NCBI GenBank assembly: GCA_945869955.1 | Contig: CAMBQP010000003.1 | Span: 1-64,000 of the forward strand | Source: Schlesneria paludicola DSM 18645 | Lineage (GTDB): Bacteria; Planctomycetota; Planctomycetia; Planctomycetales; Planctomycetaceae | Direction of reading: 5' to 3' | DNA length: 64,000 nucleotides | Part shown: positions 1 through 9,017 of the stretch, piece after piece | Position numbering within the stretch: position 1 is the first letter of the stretch | How the letters are laid out: each line of letters opens with the position of its first letter | Position numbers and translations under genes: made by a program | Notes under the pieces: model-generated | The model's database searches: none | Told to the model about the DNA's origin: nothing | The model's input: only the letters and a program-made list of their open reading frames with translations

Positions 1-42
1 CACTCAATGCCGATTCAATGAGAAAAGGGGCATGAAAAAAAT

Positions 43-945
43 ATGAAACACCATTTTGTGCCCCACACGCAATTTCAGCGGGCCTTTTCTCAACTTGCAC
101 AGCCGATGGTCATCATTGATCCGGGAGATCTGGTAACGTTTGCAACATCAGACGATGCGTATGAGCGACTCTGGCAGGGGGAGCCCCCCGAAGAGATTCC
201 CGATGAGGACTATAACGTGGTGACGGGACCGGTCGCGGTCCGTGGGGCAGAACCGGGTGACGAATTGCGGATCGAGATTCTCGATATTCAAATTCAACGG
301 GCGTGGTCGGTCTGGATCCCTGATTTTGGACCAATCGGTGATCAAACCAACCGGGTGCAGGTTCAGCCTGTGCCGATCGTAGACGGGCGATTGGCCTTGA
401 GCCCTCGTTTGCAGGTCCCCCTCGCGCCGATGATCGGCTGTATTGGCCTGGCCCCTGCAACCGGAACGGCCTCGACACTTGAGCCGGCCTATCCTTTTGG
501 CGGAAATCTGGATCTGCGGGAATTGTCGGTGGGAGCCACCTTATTTTTGCCCGTACAAACCCCGTTGGCGTGGCTTGCTCTGGGCGACTTACATGCGGCG
601 ATGGGGGCTGGTGAAGCGGCCCATCTCAGCATCGAGGCGGCGGGTACAGCAACGGTTCGTATTGGACTGGAAAAAGCGACTCGGCGAACAACCCCTCGCA
701 TCCGTCTCGCAAACCGAACGCTGTGTATCTCGGTCCTGGGGCTTGAGGAAACGATCGAGCAGGCGTCTGTTCAAGCAACACGCATGGCTTTTGACCTATT
801 GGTACAAGATTTTTCTTTAACCCCCTTTGAAGCATATAGTTACGTTTCTGCGGTTGTGGAACTGCGATTGGGAGGGCCCGCATCCCCCATTGTGATTGCC
901 ATTGTTCCCGATCCTGATAATATCGAGCAGAAAACAGGGGTTTGA
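43..945 (+). CDS. Acetamidase/formamidase family protein
   Basis: This is a 300-residue cytosolic hydrolase of the FmdA/AmdA family, which releases ammonia from formamide or short amides. Family blocks seen in order are GPIGDQTNRV (about residue 97), PMIGCIGLAPATGTAST (about 130), GGNLDLREL (about 154) and GDLHAAMGAGE (about 183). In the last block many relatives have Asp where this protein has Ala (GDGE), so the metal site may differ. There is no signal peptide. The ATG is preceded by an AAAGGGG stretch; a nearer upstream ATG at 32 runs straight into a stop. The gene lies 72 bases ahead of the next gene, with no obvious functional link. The family call is firm but the substrate is not known. 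Confidence 0.85.
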   Translation: MKHHFVPHTQFQRAFSQLAQPMVIIDPGDLVTFATSDDAYERLWQGEPPEEIPDEDYNVVTGPVAVRGAEPGDELRIEILDIQIQRAWSVWIPDFGPIGDQTNRVQVQPVPIVDGRLALSPRLQVPLAPMIGCIGLAPATGTASTLEPAYPFGGNLDLRELSVGATLFLPVQTPLAWLALGDLHAAMGAGEAAHLSIEAAGTATVRIGLEKATRRTTPRIRLANRTLCISVLGLEETIEQASVQATRMAFDLLVQDFSLTPFEAYSYVSAVVELRLGGPASPIVIAIVPDPDNIEQKTGV

Positions 946-1017
946 GCTTGGCGATTGCATTTCAACTCGTCAAATTAGTGAGAGTTGATGCCATCCATAT
1001 TCCCTGTGGGCTTTTCG

Positions 1018-2475
1018 ATGCGTAACGATCCAGAACCATTGCGTCCGCTCGCGAAGCTTGATCGCCGGCAGGTATTACGAGCAACTGGCGGTGCGGTCGG
1101 CCTCAATCTGGCGGGATTGTGGCATGCACAAGCGGGCCAGGGAGAGTTGGGGCCCGGTCAGCGCGGGACGGACTCGCCCATTAAATCCTGTATTGTTGTG
1201 TTCTATTATGGCGGCCCCAGCCATCTTGATACCTACGACATGAAACCGGGTGCTCCCGCCAGCGTGCGCGGCGAATTTGAGGCGATTTCGACCTCTGCAC
1301 CGGGGATTTTTGTCAGTGAACATCTTCCCAAAATGTCGCGCGTCATGCATAAGGTTGCATTGATCCGAAGCATGCATCACAATAACCGGTTGCATGATTC
1401 AGCGTCGACCGAGGCACTGACAGGGCGTCCGTCACTGAATGGTGATCGAGAAGAGTTTGCACCAATTAACCAGTTTTATCCCTGTTTCGGGGCCTGCCTC
1501 AGTTATCTTTGGCAAAACCATCGAATGGAAATTCCGCATGCGGCACTTCCATTCGTCTTTCATAATGTGGTGGACACTCCCTGCCAGGGGGGTGGATTTT
1601 TGGGGGCGAAATACGATCCCTTGCAGATCTCTGTGGATGTCGAGTCTCAGTCCTATCGAGCCGGGGCACTGGCCTTGCCGGTAGGACAAACTGCCACGCT
1701 CCTTTCTGATCGACGTCGTTTACTTGAGACACTCGAACGGGCTGCGATGAGCACCACTGCAACCCACACCCCGGTTGGCGCTCAATGGCGAACATTTTGT
1801 GATAAAGCATTTCAGTTACTCGGATCCGAAACCTTGCGGCAGTCATTGGATTTGAGCCAGGAAACGCCGCAGATGCGAGCGAGCTATGGGTTTGGCCCTA
1901 CCCCTCAAAGTGTGGGGGAAGGAGGGGGTGGAGGCAATGGATCCGAGATGGGGTATGGCCGCCAGATGCGAGGCCAAAACCTGCTGTTGGCCCGTCGCAT
2001 GGTGGAGTCGGGGGTTCCCTTCGTAAACGTTTATGATTTTCGACAGCAAGGCCAGAATTGGGACTCGCACTTTAAAAACTTCAATCAGCATAAAACCCAT
2101 TTATTGCCGCTGGCTGACCAAAGCCTGAGTACCTTGATCGAGGATCTGGATGATCGTGGCCTGCTCGATACGACGCTGGTTGTTGCCATGGGTGAGTTCG
2201 GGCGGACACCGAAGATTAATGCGGACGGGGGTCGCGATCATTGGCCCGATTGCTATACGGTCCTTTTGGCGGGTGGGGGAGTCCGTGGTGGGACTGTGTA
2301 TGGCGCCAGCGACAAATTAGGAGCCTTCCCTGCCAGCGATCCGGTGACCCCTTCTGATCTCGCAGCGACAATTTTCTGGCGGTTTGGAATCGATCCTGCA
2401 ACGGAAATTCATGATCTGACGGGCAGGCCACATCGGCTTTCAGACGGCCAACCCGTGAAGTCCATCTTCGGTTAA
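1018..2475 (+). CDS. DUF1501 domain protein, Tat-exported
   Basis: This is a DUF1501 protein, a planctomycete-enriched family with an alkaline phosphatase/sulfatase-like fold and no settled function. The N-terminus has a twin-arginine motif (RRQVLR) followed by a hydrophobic stretch, so export of a folded protein is likely. Family landmarks are FYYGGPSHLDTYDMKP, a Gly-rich stretch near 1920-1940, and VAMGEFGRTPKIN followed by GGRDHWPDCYT. ATG 1018 is chosen because it puts a normal-length n-region before the RR; ATG 988 and TTG 985 in the same frame are alternatives. Most DUF1501 genes pair with a PSD1 cytochrome gene, but this one has none beside it. Confidence 0.85.
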   Translation: MRNDPEPLRPLAKLDRRQVLRATGGAVGLNLAGLWHAQAGQGELGPGQRGTDSPIKSCIVVFYYGGPSHLDTYDMKPGAPASVRGEFEAISTSAPGIFVSEHLPKMSRVMHKVALIRSMHHNNRLHDSASTEALTGRPSLNGDREEFAPINQFYPCFGACLSYLWQNHRMEIPHAALPFVFHNVVDTPCQGGGFLGAKYDPLQISVDVESQSYRAGALALPVGQTATLLSDRRRLLETLERAAMSTTATHTPVGAQWRTFCDKAFQLLGSETLRQSLDLSQETPQMRASYGFGPTPQSVGEGGGGGNGSEMGYGRQMRGQNLLLARRMVESGVPFVNVYDFRQQGQNWDSHFKNFNQHKTHLLPLADQSLSTLIEDLDDRGLLDTTLVVAMGEFGRTPKINADGGRDHWPDCYTVLLAGGGVRGGTVYGASDKLGAFPASDPVTPSDLAATIFWRFGIDPATEIHDLTGRPHRLSDGQPVKSIFG

Positions 2476-2832
2476 TTACGATCATCCTGGTGAAGACGAT
2501 GATCGATTGCCCCAGGTGATCGGTCATGAGCGAGAGTGGGCAACGGCCCCTGCAAAACATTGATCATCGAAAAGTTCAATCGCATTAAAAACAGCATAAA
2601 ACAGAAAAGTTTGACGAAGCGGAAATCGACGGTTCCAATGACTTGCTCATTCGTGCGGGTTTGCGTGAAGGCTGAAATCCACCCCATCAGGCACCTAAAA
2701 TCGGCGGCCGATTCGAATCGTGCTGGACGCTGGACGGATCGGTGGCTAGAACTAAACGAGAATCATTTGTTTACGCACTCGCCCCGTGCCGCAAGGAATG
2801 CGTGTGTGGCCCATATTTTTCAGGAGTTTTTC

Positions 2833-4668
2833 ATGCAGCGAATCATTCTGTTTTTTGTTGTGCTCGGATTGGCGACGATCACACCCCCGACGATCACACC
2901 CCTGTTCGGACAGGCCGATCCCGCGCAACCTCAGGCCGTCAAAGACGCGGCAAAAGCAACCGCGAAAAAACTAACGGTCGGGCATATTGAGTTAAAAGGG
3001 AGCTATTCGGAGGGGGTCGGTGGGGGTGGCCTGTTCAGTGAAGTGGTCGAAACACTGGGTGACGTGCTGCAGCGTCTGAAAAAAGCCGCAAGCGATGAAA
3101 ACCTGGATGCCGTGGTGCTCCACATCGACGGGCCACAGATTGGCTGGGCCAAGCTGCATGAGATTCGGACCGCAATCGGAAAAATCCGACAAAATGGACG
3201 CAAGGTTTACGCCTGGCTGGAAAGCGCTGACACCAAGGACTATTTGCTGGCGTCAGCCTGCGACCAGATCATCATCCCCGAATCCGGGATGATCATGCTC
3301 CCTGGCCTTCGTGCTGAAATCTCGTTCTACAAAAACTTATTCGACATGTTGTCGATCCAGCCGGAAATGTTGCGGGTTGGTGAATTCAAATCGGCGGCAG
3401 AACCGTACAGCCGCACCGAGATGAGTCCCGCTTTCCGCGAGGAAATGGAAGCGATCATCAACGATTACTACCGTCAGATCGTCGAAATGGTCGCGGCATC
3501 ACGCAAACTGACTCCCGAGCAGGTCACGGCAATTATCGATACAGGATTGTTCTCGGCAGACGACGCCAAAAAGCAGGGACTGATTGACCATGTGGCCTAT
3601 GAAGATCACATCTTGAACTTAGTCAAGGGTGATCAGAAAGAGGCGGAAGTGAAATTGGTCAAGACATACGGCAAAAAAAAGATCGATACCGATTTCAGCG
3701 GCTTTGCCGGGATGGCGAAAATGATGAACATGCTTACTGGGGTCGAGCCGGCGACAAGAAAGTCGACCAATGCCAAAATTGCCGTGATCAGTGCGGTTGG
3801 GCCCATCATGTCGGGTTCGAGTCAGAGCGACTTTTTTGGCGATGAAACCATGGGCTCGACCACCATGATCAAGGCGATTCGGCAGGCACGAGATGACTCG
3901 ACAGTGAAAGCGGTTGTTTTGCGAGTCGATAGCCCAGGCGGGAGCGCTTTGGCGAGCGATCTGATGTGGCATGAACTGGAAACATTGGACGGTAAGAAGC
4001 CCCTGATCGTCAGCATGGGAGACACGGCGGCGAGCGGCGGTTACTACATCGCCATGGGGGCCGATCGGATCTTTGCGGAACCCGGGACGTTAACCGGGTC
4101 GATCGGGGTTGTCGGTGGCAAAATCGCACTTGAAAAATTTTATGCCAAAATCGGGATTACCACGAGTGTCGTACAGAAGGGGAAAAATGCAGGAGTGCTC
4201 AGCACCACCAAAGCCTGGACCGACACCGAGCGCGATGCGATGCAGAAAATGATGAACGATATTTACGCACAGTTCACGAAAAAGGCGGCCACCGGTCGCA
4301 AGATGGAATACGAAAAGCTGGAAAAAATGGCTCGGGGACGTGTTTACACGGGTGTCCAAGCTTTGGCATTGGGGTTGGTTGATGAACTGGGGACGCTTGA
4401 CGATGCCATCGCTCATGCGAAAAAAGCGGCAGGAATTGACCCGGAGACCAAATTGGAACGGCTGAATCTCCCCAAAGCCACCAGTCCCATCGAAGCGTTG
4501 TTTGGCCCACTGGATCCGACGGCACGATTGGGATCAGAAATCACGAAATCATGGCTCAATCGACTTCCCGACGAGATTTCATCTCAATTAAAGGCTCTTG
4601 AGGTATATGATATCCTGGCACAAGAGAAATTTTTGACTGTGATGCCATACCAACTGATCATCAAATGA
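2833..4668 (+). CDS. sppA: Signal peptide peptidase SppA, 67 kDa type
   Basis: This 611-residue serine protease degrades leftover signal peptides at the cytoplasmic membrane. It has a signal/anchor at residues 1-25 and two tandem SppA-type (ClpP-like) domains, as in the long Escherichia coli form. The catalytic Lys sits in VGEFKSAAEPYSR (K186) in the first domain, and the nucleophile Ser in TAASGGYY (S401) in the second, which is the expected split Ser/Lys dyad. The frame stays open upstream to 2536, but ATG 2833 has CAGGAG eight bases upstream and starts a clear signal peptide, so the upstream part is taken as untranslated. It precedes the pseudopilin operon by 155 bases. Confidence 0.9.
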   Translation: MQRIILFFVVLGLATITPPTITPLFGQADPAQPQAVKDAAKATAKKLTVGHIELKGSYSEGVGGGGLFSEVVETLGDVLQRLKKAASDENLDAVVLHIDGPQIGWAKLHEIRTAIGKIRQNGRKVYAWLESADTKDYLLASACDQIIIPESGMIMLPGLRAEISFYKNLFDMLSIQPEMLRVGEFKSAAEPYSRTEMSPAFREEMEAIINDYYRQIVEMVAASRKLTPEQVTAIIDTGLFSADDAKKQGLIDHVAYEDHILNLVKGDQKEAEVKLVKTYGKKKIDTDFSGFAGMAKMMNMLTGVEPATRKSTNAKIAVISAVGPIMSGSSQSDFFGDETMGSTTMIKAIRQARDDSTVKAVVLRVDSPGGSALASDLMWHELETLDGKKPLIVSMGDTAASGGYYIAMGADRIFAEPGTLTGSIGVVGGKIALEKFYAKIGITTSVVQKGKNAGVLSTTKAWTDTERDAMQKMMNDIYAQFTKKAATGRKMEYEKLEKMARGRVYTGVQALALGLVDELGTLDDAIAHAKKAAGIDPETKLERLNLPKATSPIEALFGPLDPTARLGSEITKSWLNRLPDEISSQLKALEVYDILAQEKFLTVMPYQLIIK

Positions 4669-4823
4669 TGTCCGTTTGGTCGGTTCATCATTCCTCCTCG
4701 TTTCAACCGGCTCGCTGGCGAAATGCGATGGGGAGGGTAATCGGTCAGGTCTGCAGATCAGGGAGTTGGGGACAAACGGGATCGGGAGAGACGTGATCAG
4801 GAAAGACGGGATCGGGTGACTCG

Positions 4824-5513
4824 ATGAGTGGTTCATGGGTGAAGACGAAGCCGTCTCAGCGAGCCCGCAGCGGATTCACGTTAGTGGAGATGCTGCTGGT
4901 GCTGGGGGTGTTCATTGTCTTTGCCGGGATCACCATCCCCTCTGTCATGCGGATGTTTGGCCAGCAAAAGCTAACCCATGCCGCAGAACGGGTGCGGGAA
5001 TCGGTTGCCAGTGCTCGATTTCGTGCGATTGATACGGGGCTGATTTATCAATTTTGTTGCGAATCCGGCGGCAGCCGTTTTGTGGTTGTGCCGTTTGAGC
5101 CGGACCATCCGGTGACAGGAGGGTCGGGTCCGGCGGCTCCCGTGACTTTACAGGGGCGATCCTGGGGGCAACTTCCGCAAGGAATTGTGTTTAGTTCGGT
5201 CGGCTTGAACTCGGCGTTGCCGACTACTTCCACGCCGACTAGTTCCACGCCGACCACTTCCACGCGGGCGACGACAACCCTCTCGACCGCTCCCACGCAC
5301 AAATTGGCTGCGGGGGCACTCGACGGACTTCCCAATGCGGGGGAATTGGCGGCAGCAAATTGGTCAGTACCGATCTTGTTTCATCCCGAAGGGACTGCCA
5401 ACGCCGATCTGGAAATCACCGTCAGTGACTCCAAGTCTCAGCAGATCAAATTGCGGGTTCGAGCCTTCACCGGTGCGGTCAGTATGGAACGACTGGCGGT
5501 GGGGAAACGATGA
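4824..5513 (+). CDS. GspH-like type II secretion pseudopilin
   Basis: This is a 229-residue minor pseudopilin. The leader ends in RSG|FTLVE (about residues 16-21), with the expected Gly at -1 and Glu at +5, and a hydrophobic helix follows. The C-terminal part fits GspH/FimT proteins. A Thr/Ser/Pro low-complexity stretch (repeated TSTPT, residues about 133-155) interrupts the globular domain. It is the first gene of a four-gene set whose stops and starts overlap by ATGA. The protein would be cleaved by a prepilin peptidase and built into the periplasmic pseudopilus. The exact letter (H) rests on gene order and fold type. Confidence 0.78.
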   Translation: MSGSWVKTKPSQRARSGFTLVEMLLVLGVFIVFAGITIPSVMRMFGQQKLTHAAERVRESVASARFRAIDTGLIYQFCCESGGSRFVVVPFEPDHPVTGGSGPAAPVTLQGRSWGQLPQGIVFSSVGLNSALPTTSTPTSSTPTTSTRATTTLSTAPTHKLAAGALDGLPNAGELAAANWSVPILFHPEGTANADLEITVSDSKSQQIKLRVRAFTGAVSMERLAVGKR

Positions 5514-5971
5514 TCCGGATGCAAAACCGTCCAGCAGCGGGAAACCCTCGATCGGGGCTGACGTTATTGGAAATCGTCTTGTCATTGACCATTTTTTTTG
5601 CATCGATGGCAGCATTGTCACAGTTGGCCACGAATGGAACTCGTGCGACGGTCCTCGCCCGTTTGAAGACGCAGGCGACGATTCGGTGTGAAACGAAACT
5701 GAATGAAATTCTGGCCGGGGCGGAAGCGATGCAATCCAAATCGGGGGCCTCATTTCCGGATGACAGCCACTGGACCTGGAGTCTGGTGGTGACACCGAGT
5801 AGCTATTCGGACTTGATGCAACTGGATGTGACCGCAAGCCATCGGGGGAGTAGTCGCTTGGCAAGCGTTGATGTGACATTACGGCGGTGGGCGCGTCAGC
5901 AGGCCGTTTTCATCAAGGGAGTGACGCAGGAAAAACAAGAAGAAGAAAAAGCGGAGGCTCGTACACAATGA
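5510..5971 (+). CDS. GspI-like type II secretion pseudopilin
   Basis: This is a 153-residue minor pseudopilin with a leader ending RSG|LTLLEIVLSL (about residues 14-24), a long hydrophobic helix and a short C-terminal domain rich in beta-type residues. Its size and position between the H-like and J-like genes fit GspI. The start overlaps the preceding stop by four bases (ATGA), and its stop overlaps the next ATG the same way, which points to translational coupling. The tail from about residue 139 is Lys/Glu-rich and probably disordered. Confidence 0.75.
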   Translation: MIRMQNRPAAGNPRSGLTLLEIVLSLTIFFASMAALSQLATNGTRATVLARLKTQATIRCETKLNEILAGAEAMQSKSGASFPDDSHWTWSLVVTPSSYSDLMQLDVTASHRGSSRLASVDVTLRRWARQQAVFIKGVTQEKQEEEKAEARTQ

Positions 5972-7170
5972 ACCCCTTCGTCCGCTCCCGACGGCCCGCT
6001 TCCCGATTGCCTCTTGCAGCGGGGGCTCAACAACGGACTCGCATCCACTCGTGGGGAGTCTCGCTCATGAATTTCCGTACCGCTCGTCTCGAGGCGAACC
6101 CTTTCAAGTCTGTTCCTCATAGGGCGTTGGGAAATCGAACTGGGGTGCGACAGGTATTCGCCAGATCGGCTTTTACTCTATTGGAAACCATCCTCGCTCT
6201 TTCGCTCTCTGCATTGCTACTGGGTGCCATTTTCACGGCGATTGATCAATCCTGGCGCACATCAGCCAGCGGTCGTGAAGAGATGGAACGGGCTCAATTG
6301 GCCCGTGCACTGATCCACCGAATTGAAGTCGATATCCGAGCGATCACGTATATTGCGCCACCTCCGGTGGAGGAAACTACGGATGCCAGTACCACATCCT
6401 CGTCAAGCACCGGCGGTAGTAGCGGCGGTAGTGGTAGTAGCAGCGGTAGTGGTAGTAGCGGCGGTAGTGGTAGTAGGAGCAGTAGTGGCGGCGGAGCGAG
6501 TGGTGGAAGTAGCGGCGGAAAAAGCGGCGGCGGAGGGAGTAGCGGAGGAGGCAAGTCTGGTTCCGGGAGCAGTGGAGGAAGTTTTGGAGGTTTTGCAGCG
6601 GCAAGTTCCTCGTCCCCGACCTCTTCGACAGCGGCGACCGATACCTCTGCGACCACAGAAGAGACGGGTCCGAATTCCAAAAGCATTGGAATTCGAGGAA
6701 CAATCCAGTCGTTTGAGATCAGTATTGCCCGGCCACGACGTGACCTGCTGCCGACGAGTGCCGGAGCAGCCACGGTGCGGACGAGCGATCTGAGGCAGGT
6801 TTCTTACAGTTTTCTTCCCCCCGGCACCTCGTCCACCTCCGGATTGATTCGAACCGAAGGAGATCGGATGGCGGTGGAAGCGGTCGAGGCCAATGGGGCT
6901 GCGGCAAGTCAGATTTCCAGTTCCCAAATACTGGCACCCGAGGTCGCCACATTTCGTGTGCGCTACTTTGATGGCACCACTTGGCTGGAAACCTGGGATT
7001 CGGACACCATTGGTCGTATTCCGCGCGCGGTCGAAGTGACGATTTCCTTTCTGCCTCCCAAACGAAAGCCACCCATTTTTAACGTGGCGGTCAGCAAATC
7101 CATGAATTCCTTTCGCACGGTGGTACTGATTCCCGTTTCCGACCCTTATCCGAAAGAGTTGGTCGAATGA
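5968..7170 (+). CDS. GspJ-like pseudopilin with large Ser/Gly insert
   Basis: This 400-residue protein has a prepilin-type segment ARSAFTLLETILALSLS at about residues 65-81. Two things are odd. The residue before the Phe is Ala, not the usual Gly, and the leader is about 68 residues from this start (about 35 if ATG 6067 is used). Residues about 140-234 form a Ser/Gly/Thr low-complexity insert encoded by AGCGGC/AGTGGT-type repeats (6385-6669). The downstream part (IRGTIQSFEIS to VEVTISFLPP) resembles GspJ. The start is set by the ATGA overlap with the previous gene; the frame is open back to 5887. It probably belongs to the minor pseudopilin tip complex. Confidence 0.72.
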   Translation: MNPFVRSRRPASRLPLAAGAQQRTRIHSWGVSLMNFRTARLEANPFKSVPHRALGNRTGVRQVFARSAFTLLETILALSLSALLLGAIFTAIDQSWRTSASGREEMERAQLARALIHRIEVDIRAITYIAPPPVEETTDASTTSSSSTGGSSGGSGSSSGSGSSGGSGSRSSSGGGASGGSSGGKSGGGGSSGGGKSGSGSSGGSFGGFAAASSSSPTSSTAATDTSATTEETGPNSKSIGIRGTIQSFEISIARPRRDLLPTSAGAATVRTSDLRQVSYSFLPPGTSSTSGLIRTEGDRMAVEAVEANGAAASQISSSQILAPEVATFRVRYFDGTTWLETWDSDTIGRIPRAVEVTISFLPPKRKPPIFNVAVSKSMNSFRTVVLIPVSDPYPKELVE

Positions 7171-8921
7171 AACACGGGACACCCATGATTGGACGTCAAC
7201 CGGCAAGAGATCGCCTGCGTGAGCTCACGACGAAATCCTCGGCGGCACGCTGGGGGAGTGTGCTGCTGCTGGTGATTGTGGTGATCGCCATGCTGACGTT
7301 GTCGGCATACAACTTTGCCCAGACCATGACGACGGAACTCGAAGCGGCGTCAATGTACACGCTGGACGTACAATCACGTGCAACAGCGGATTCGGGGGTC
7401 GAATTTGTGGCCACAATGCTCGGCAGCCGACAAACACTGGTGGCGGAAAACCTGATCCACAATCCGCAGATCTTCATGGGACAAGTTGTGTCCCCCTCGC
7501 CCCATTTGCGAGCCAATAGCCGGTTCACGGTGATTGCTCCGGTGGAACATGACACAAAGACGAATTCGATCCGTTATGGCTTGATGGACGAGTCCAGCAA
7601 ATTAAATCTCAACTTTCTTCCTAATATGGGACTGAGTAACGATGAGTTGAATACGTTGTTAATGAAGGTTCCCGGCGTAACGATTGAGATCGCCGATGCG
7701 ATCCTGGATTGGATCGATTCGGATGACACCAAAAATCCCTACGGAGCCGAATCCGAAACTTACCAGCAAATGAATCCCCCCTATCAAGCCAAAAATGGCC
7801 CGTTGGAAACGATGGATGAATTGTTGCTGGTGAACGGAATTACCCCCACGCTGCTGTATGGAGAAGACGCCAATCGAAATGGATTGCTGGATCCGAATGA
7901 AAACGATGGGGACGCAAGCCCCCCCATGGATAACGCCGACGGTGTACTCGATCATGGGTTCATTGCGTATTTTTCGGTACACGGACGAGAATCGAATCGT
8001 CGAAAAACAGGAACGCTGAAAATCAATGTCAATGATGGGTTTCTCACGGATCTCTATGACAACCTGGTTGAGGCGTTTGACGAAGATACCGCCAAATTTG
8101 TGATTGCCTTCCGAATCAGTGGCCCCGCAACCCCCGTGGAAGAGTCAAAAACCAACCCCGTCGTTCCGCCGACATCACCCACATCATCCACTTCATCGAC
8201 CTCCTCAACCTCGTCCACATCCTCCACTCCGGTTTCATCCGGTCAATCGATCCAGGAAAAACAGGCGGCAGAGAGTCTGTCTCAGTTTCTGGCTTCGATG
8301 GCGAAATCCGGAGGAACCGTGACCCGTGGCGGAATCGACCTTTCAAAGGGGGGGAAAACCTCGATCGAATCCCTGTGGTCCTTGATTGGAACTTCGGCCA
8401 AAATCTCGATCGATGGAACGCCAACCACTCTGAAAAGTCCGTGGTCGGATGACGTTTCTTCCATCTCGACCGTATACCCGGATATGATGGATAAATTGAC
8501 GACTACGAAGGAGGAATACCTGGAAGGTCGGATCAACATCAACCAGGCAAGACGTGAGGTTTTGCTGGGATTGCCGACGATGACCGAAGAAATTGTCAAT
8601 AATATTATTGCCGCGCAGCGCCTCGATTCGAATGGCCAACCTTCGCTCGACACGATCCGCCAACACAACTCCACCGCTTGGCTTTATTCCGAAAACCTGG
8701 TCGACCTGCCAGGAATGATTACGCTGGATCCCTATATCACCGCGCATGGTGATGTATATCGGGTTCAGGTATTGGGGTTCTTTGATGGTGGTGGTCCAGT
8801 CTCTCGACTCGAAGCCTTAATCGACGCCACGAAACTTCCACCCCGAATCATCTCGCAGCGAGACCTGAACGAGCTGGGCCGCGGATATACAAGGAGTCAG
8901 TTGTTGCAGGTGGTGAAATAG
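7167..8921 (+). CDS. gspK: GspK-like type II secretion minor pseudopilin
   Basis: This 584-residue protein is the large minor pseudopilin that caps the pseudopilus. An N-terminal segment, WGSVLLLVIVVIAMLTLSAYNF (about residues 28-49), lacks the Glu+5 of other pseudopilins, as is normal for GspK. SADSGVEF-like helices and helix-hairpin-helix-like segments follow (VPGVTIEIADAILDWIDSD, and GRININQARREVLLGLP near residue 455). A DANRNGLLDPNEND stretch could bind calcium. A Thr/Ser/Pro linker (TSSTSSTSST, about residues 334-356) splits the protein. It overlaps the preceding gene by ATGA and ends the operon. No G, E, F, D or L/M genes lie nearby, so the core machinery must be elsewhere. Confidence 0.8.
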   Translation: MKHGTPMIGRQPARDRLRELTTKSSAARWGSVLLLVIVVIAMLTLSAYNFAQTMTTELEAASMYTLDVQSRATADSGVEFVATMLGSRQTLVAENLIHNPQIFMGQVVSPSPHLRANSRFTVIAPVEHDTKTNSIRYGLMDESSKLNLNFLPNMGLSNDELNTLLMKVPGVTIEIADAILDWIDSDDTKNPYGAESETYQQMNPPYQAKNGPLETMDELLLVNGITPTLLYGEDANRNGLLDPNENDGDASPPMDNADGVLDHGFIAYFSVHGRESNRRKTGTLKINVNDGFLTDLYDNLVEAFDEDTAKFVIAFRISGPATPVEESKTNPVVPPTSPTSSTSSTSSTSSTSSTPVSSGQSIQEKQAAESLSQFLASMAKSGGTVTRGGIDLSKGGKTSIESLWSLIGTSAKISIDGTPTTLKSPWSDDVSSISTVYPDMMDKLTTTKEEYLEGRININQARREVLLGLPTMTEEIVNNIIAAQRLDSNGQPSLDTIRQHNSTAWLYSENLVDLPGMITLDPYITAHGDVYRVQVLGFFDGGGPVSRLEALIDATKLPPRIISQRDLNELGRGYTRSQLLQVVK

Positions 8922-9017
8922 TCATTCCCCTGGGGTATACTTCGCCTCGGTGATCGGCCTGTGGAGATTTCGTTGGGTGCTGGCCAATGACTGTCCCGTT
9001 TTCAAAAAGAGAGAATC

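Noticed and set aside
2536-2832. Upstream extension of SppA
   Set aside because: It lacks a start signal and would bury the signal peptide; ATG 2833 has a ribosome site.
6294-6773. Pro/Leu-rich minus-strand frame
   Set aside because: It is the complement of the Ser/Gly repeats in the J-like pseudopilin, with no start signal.
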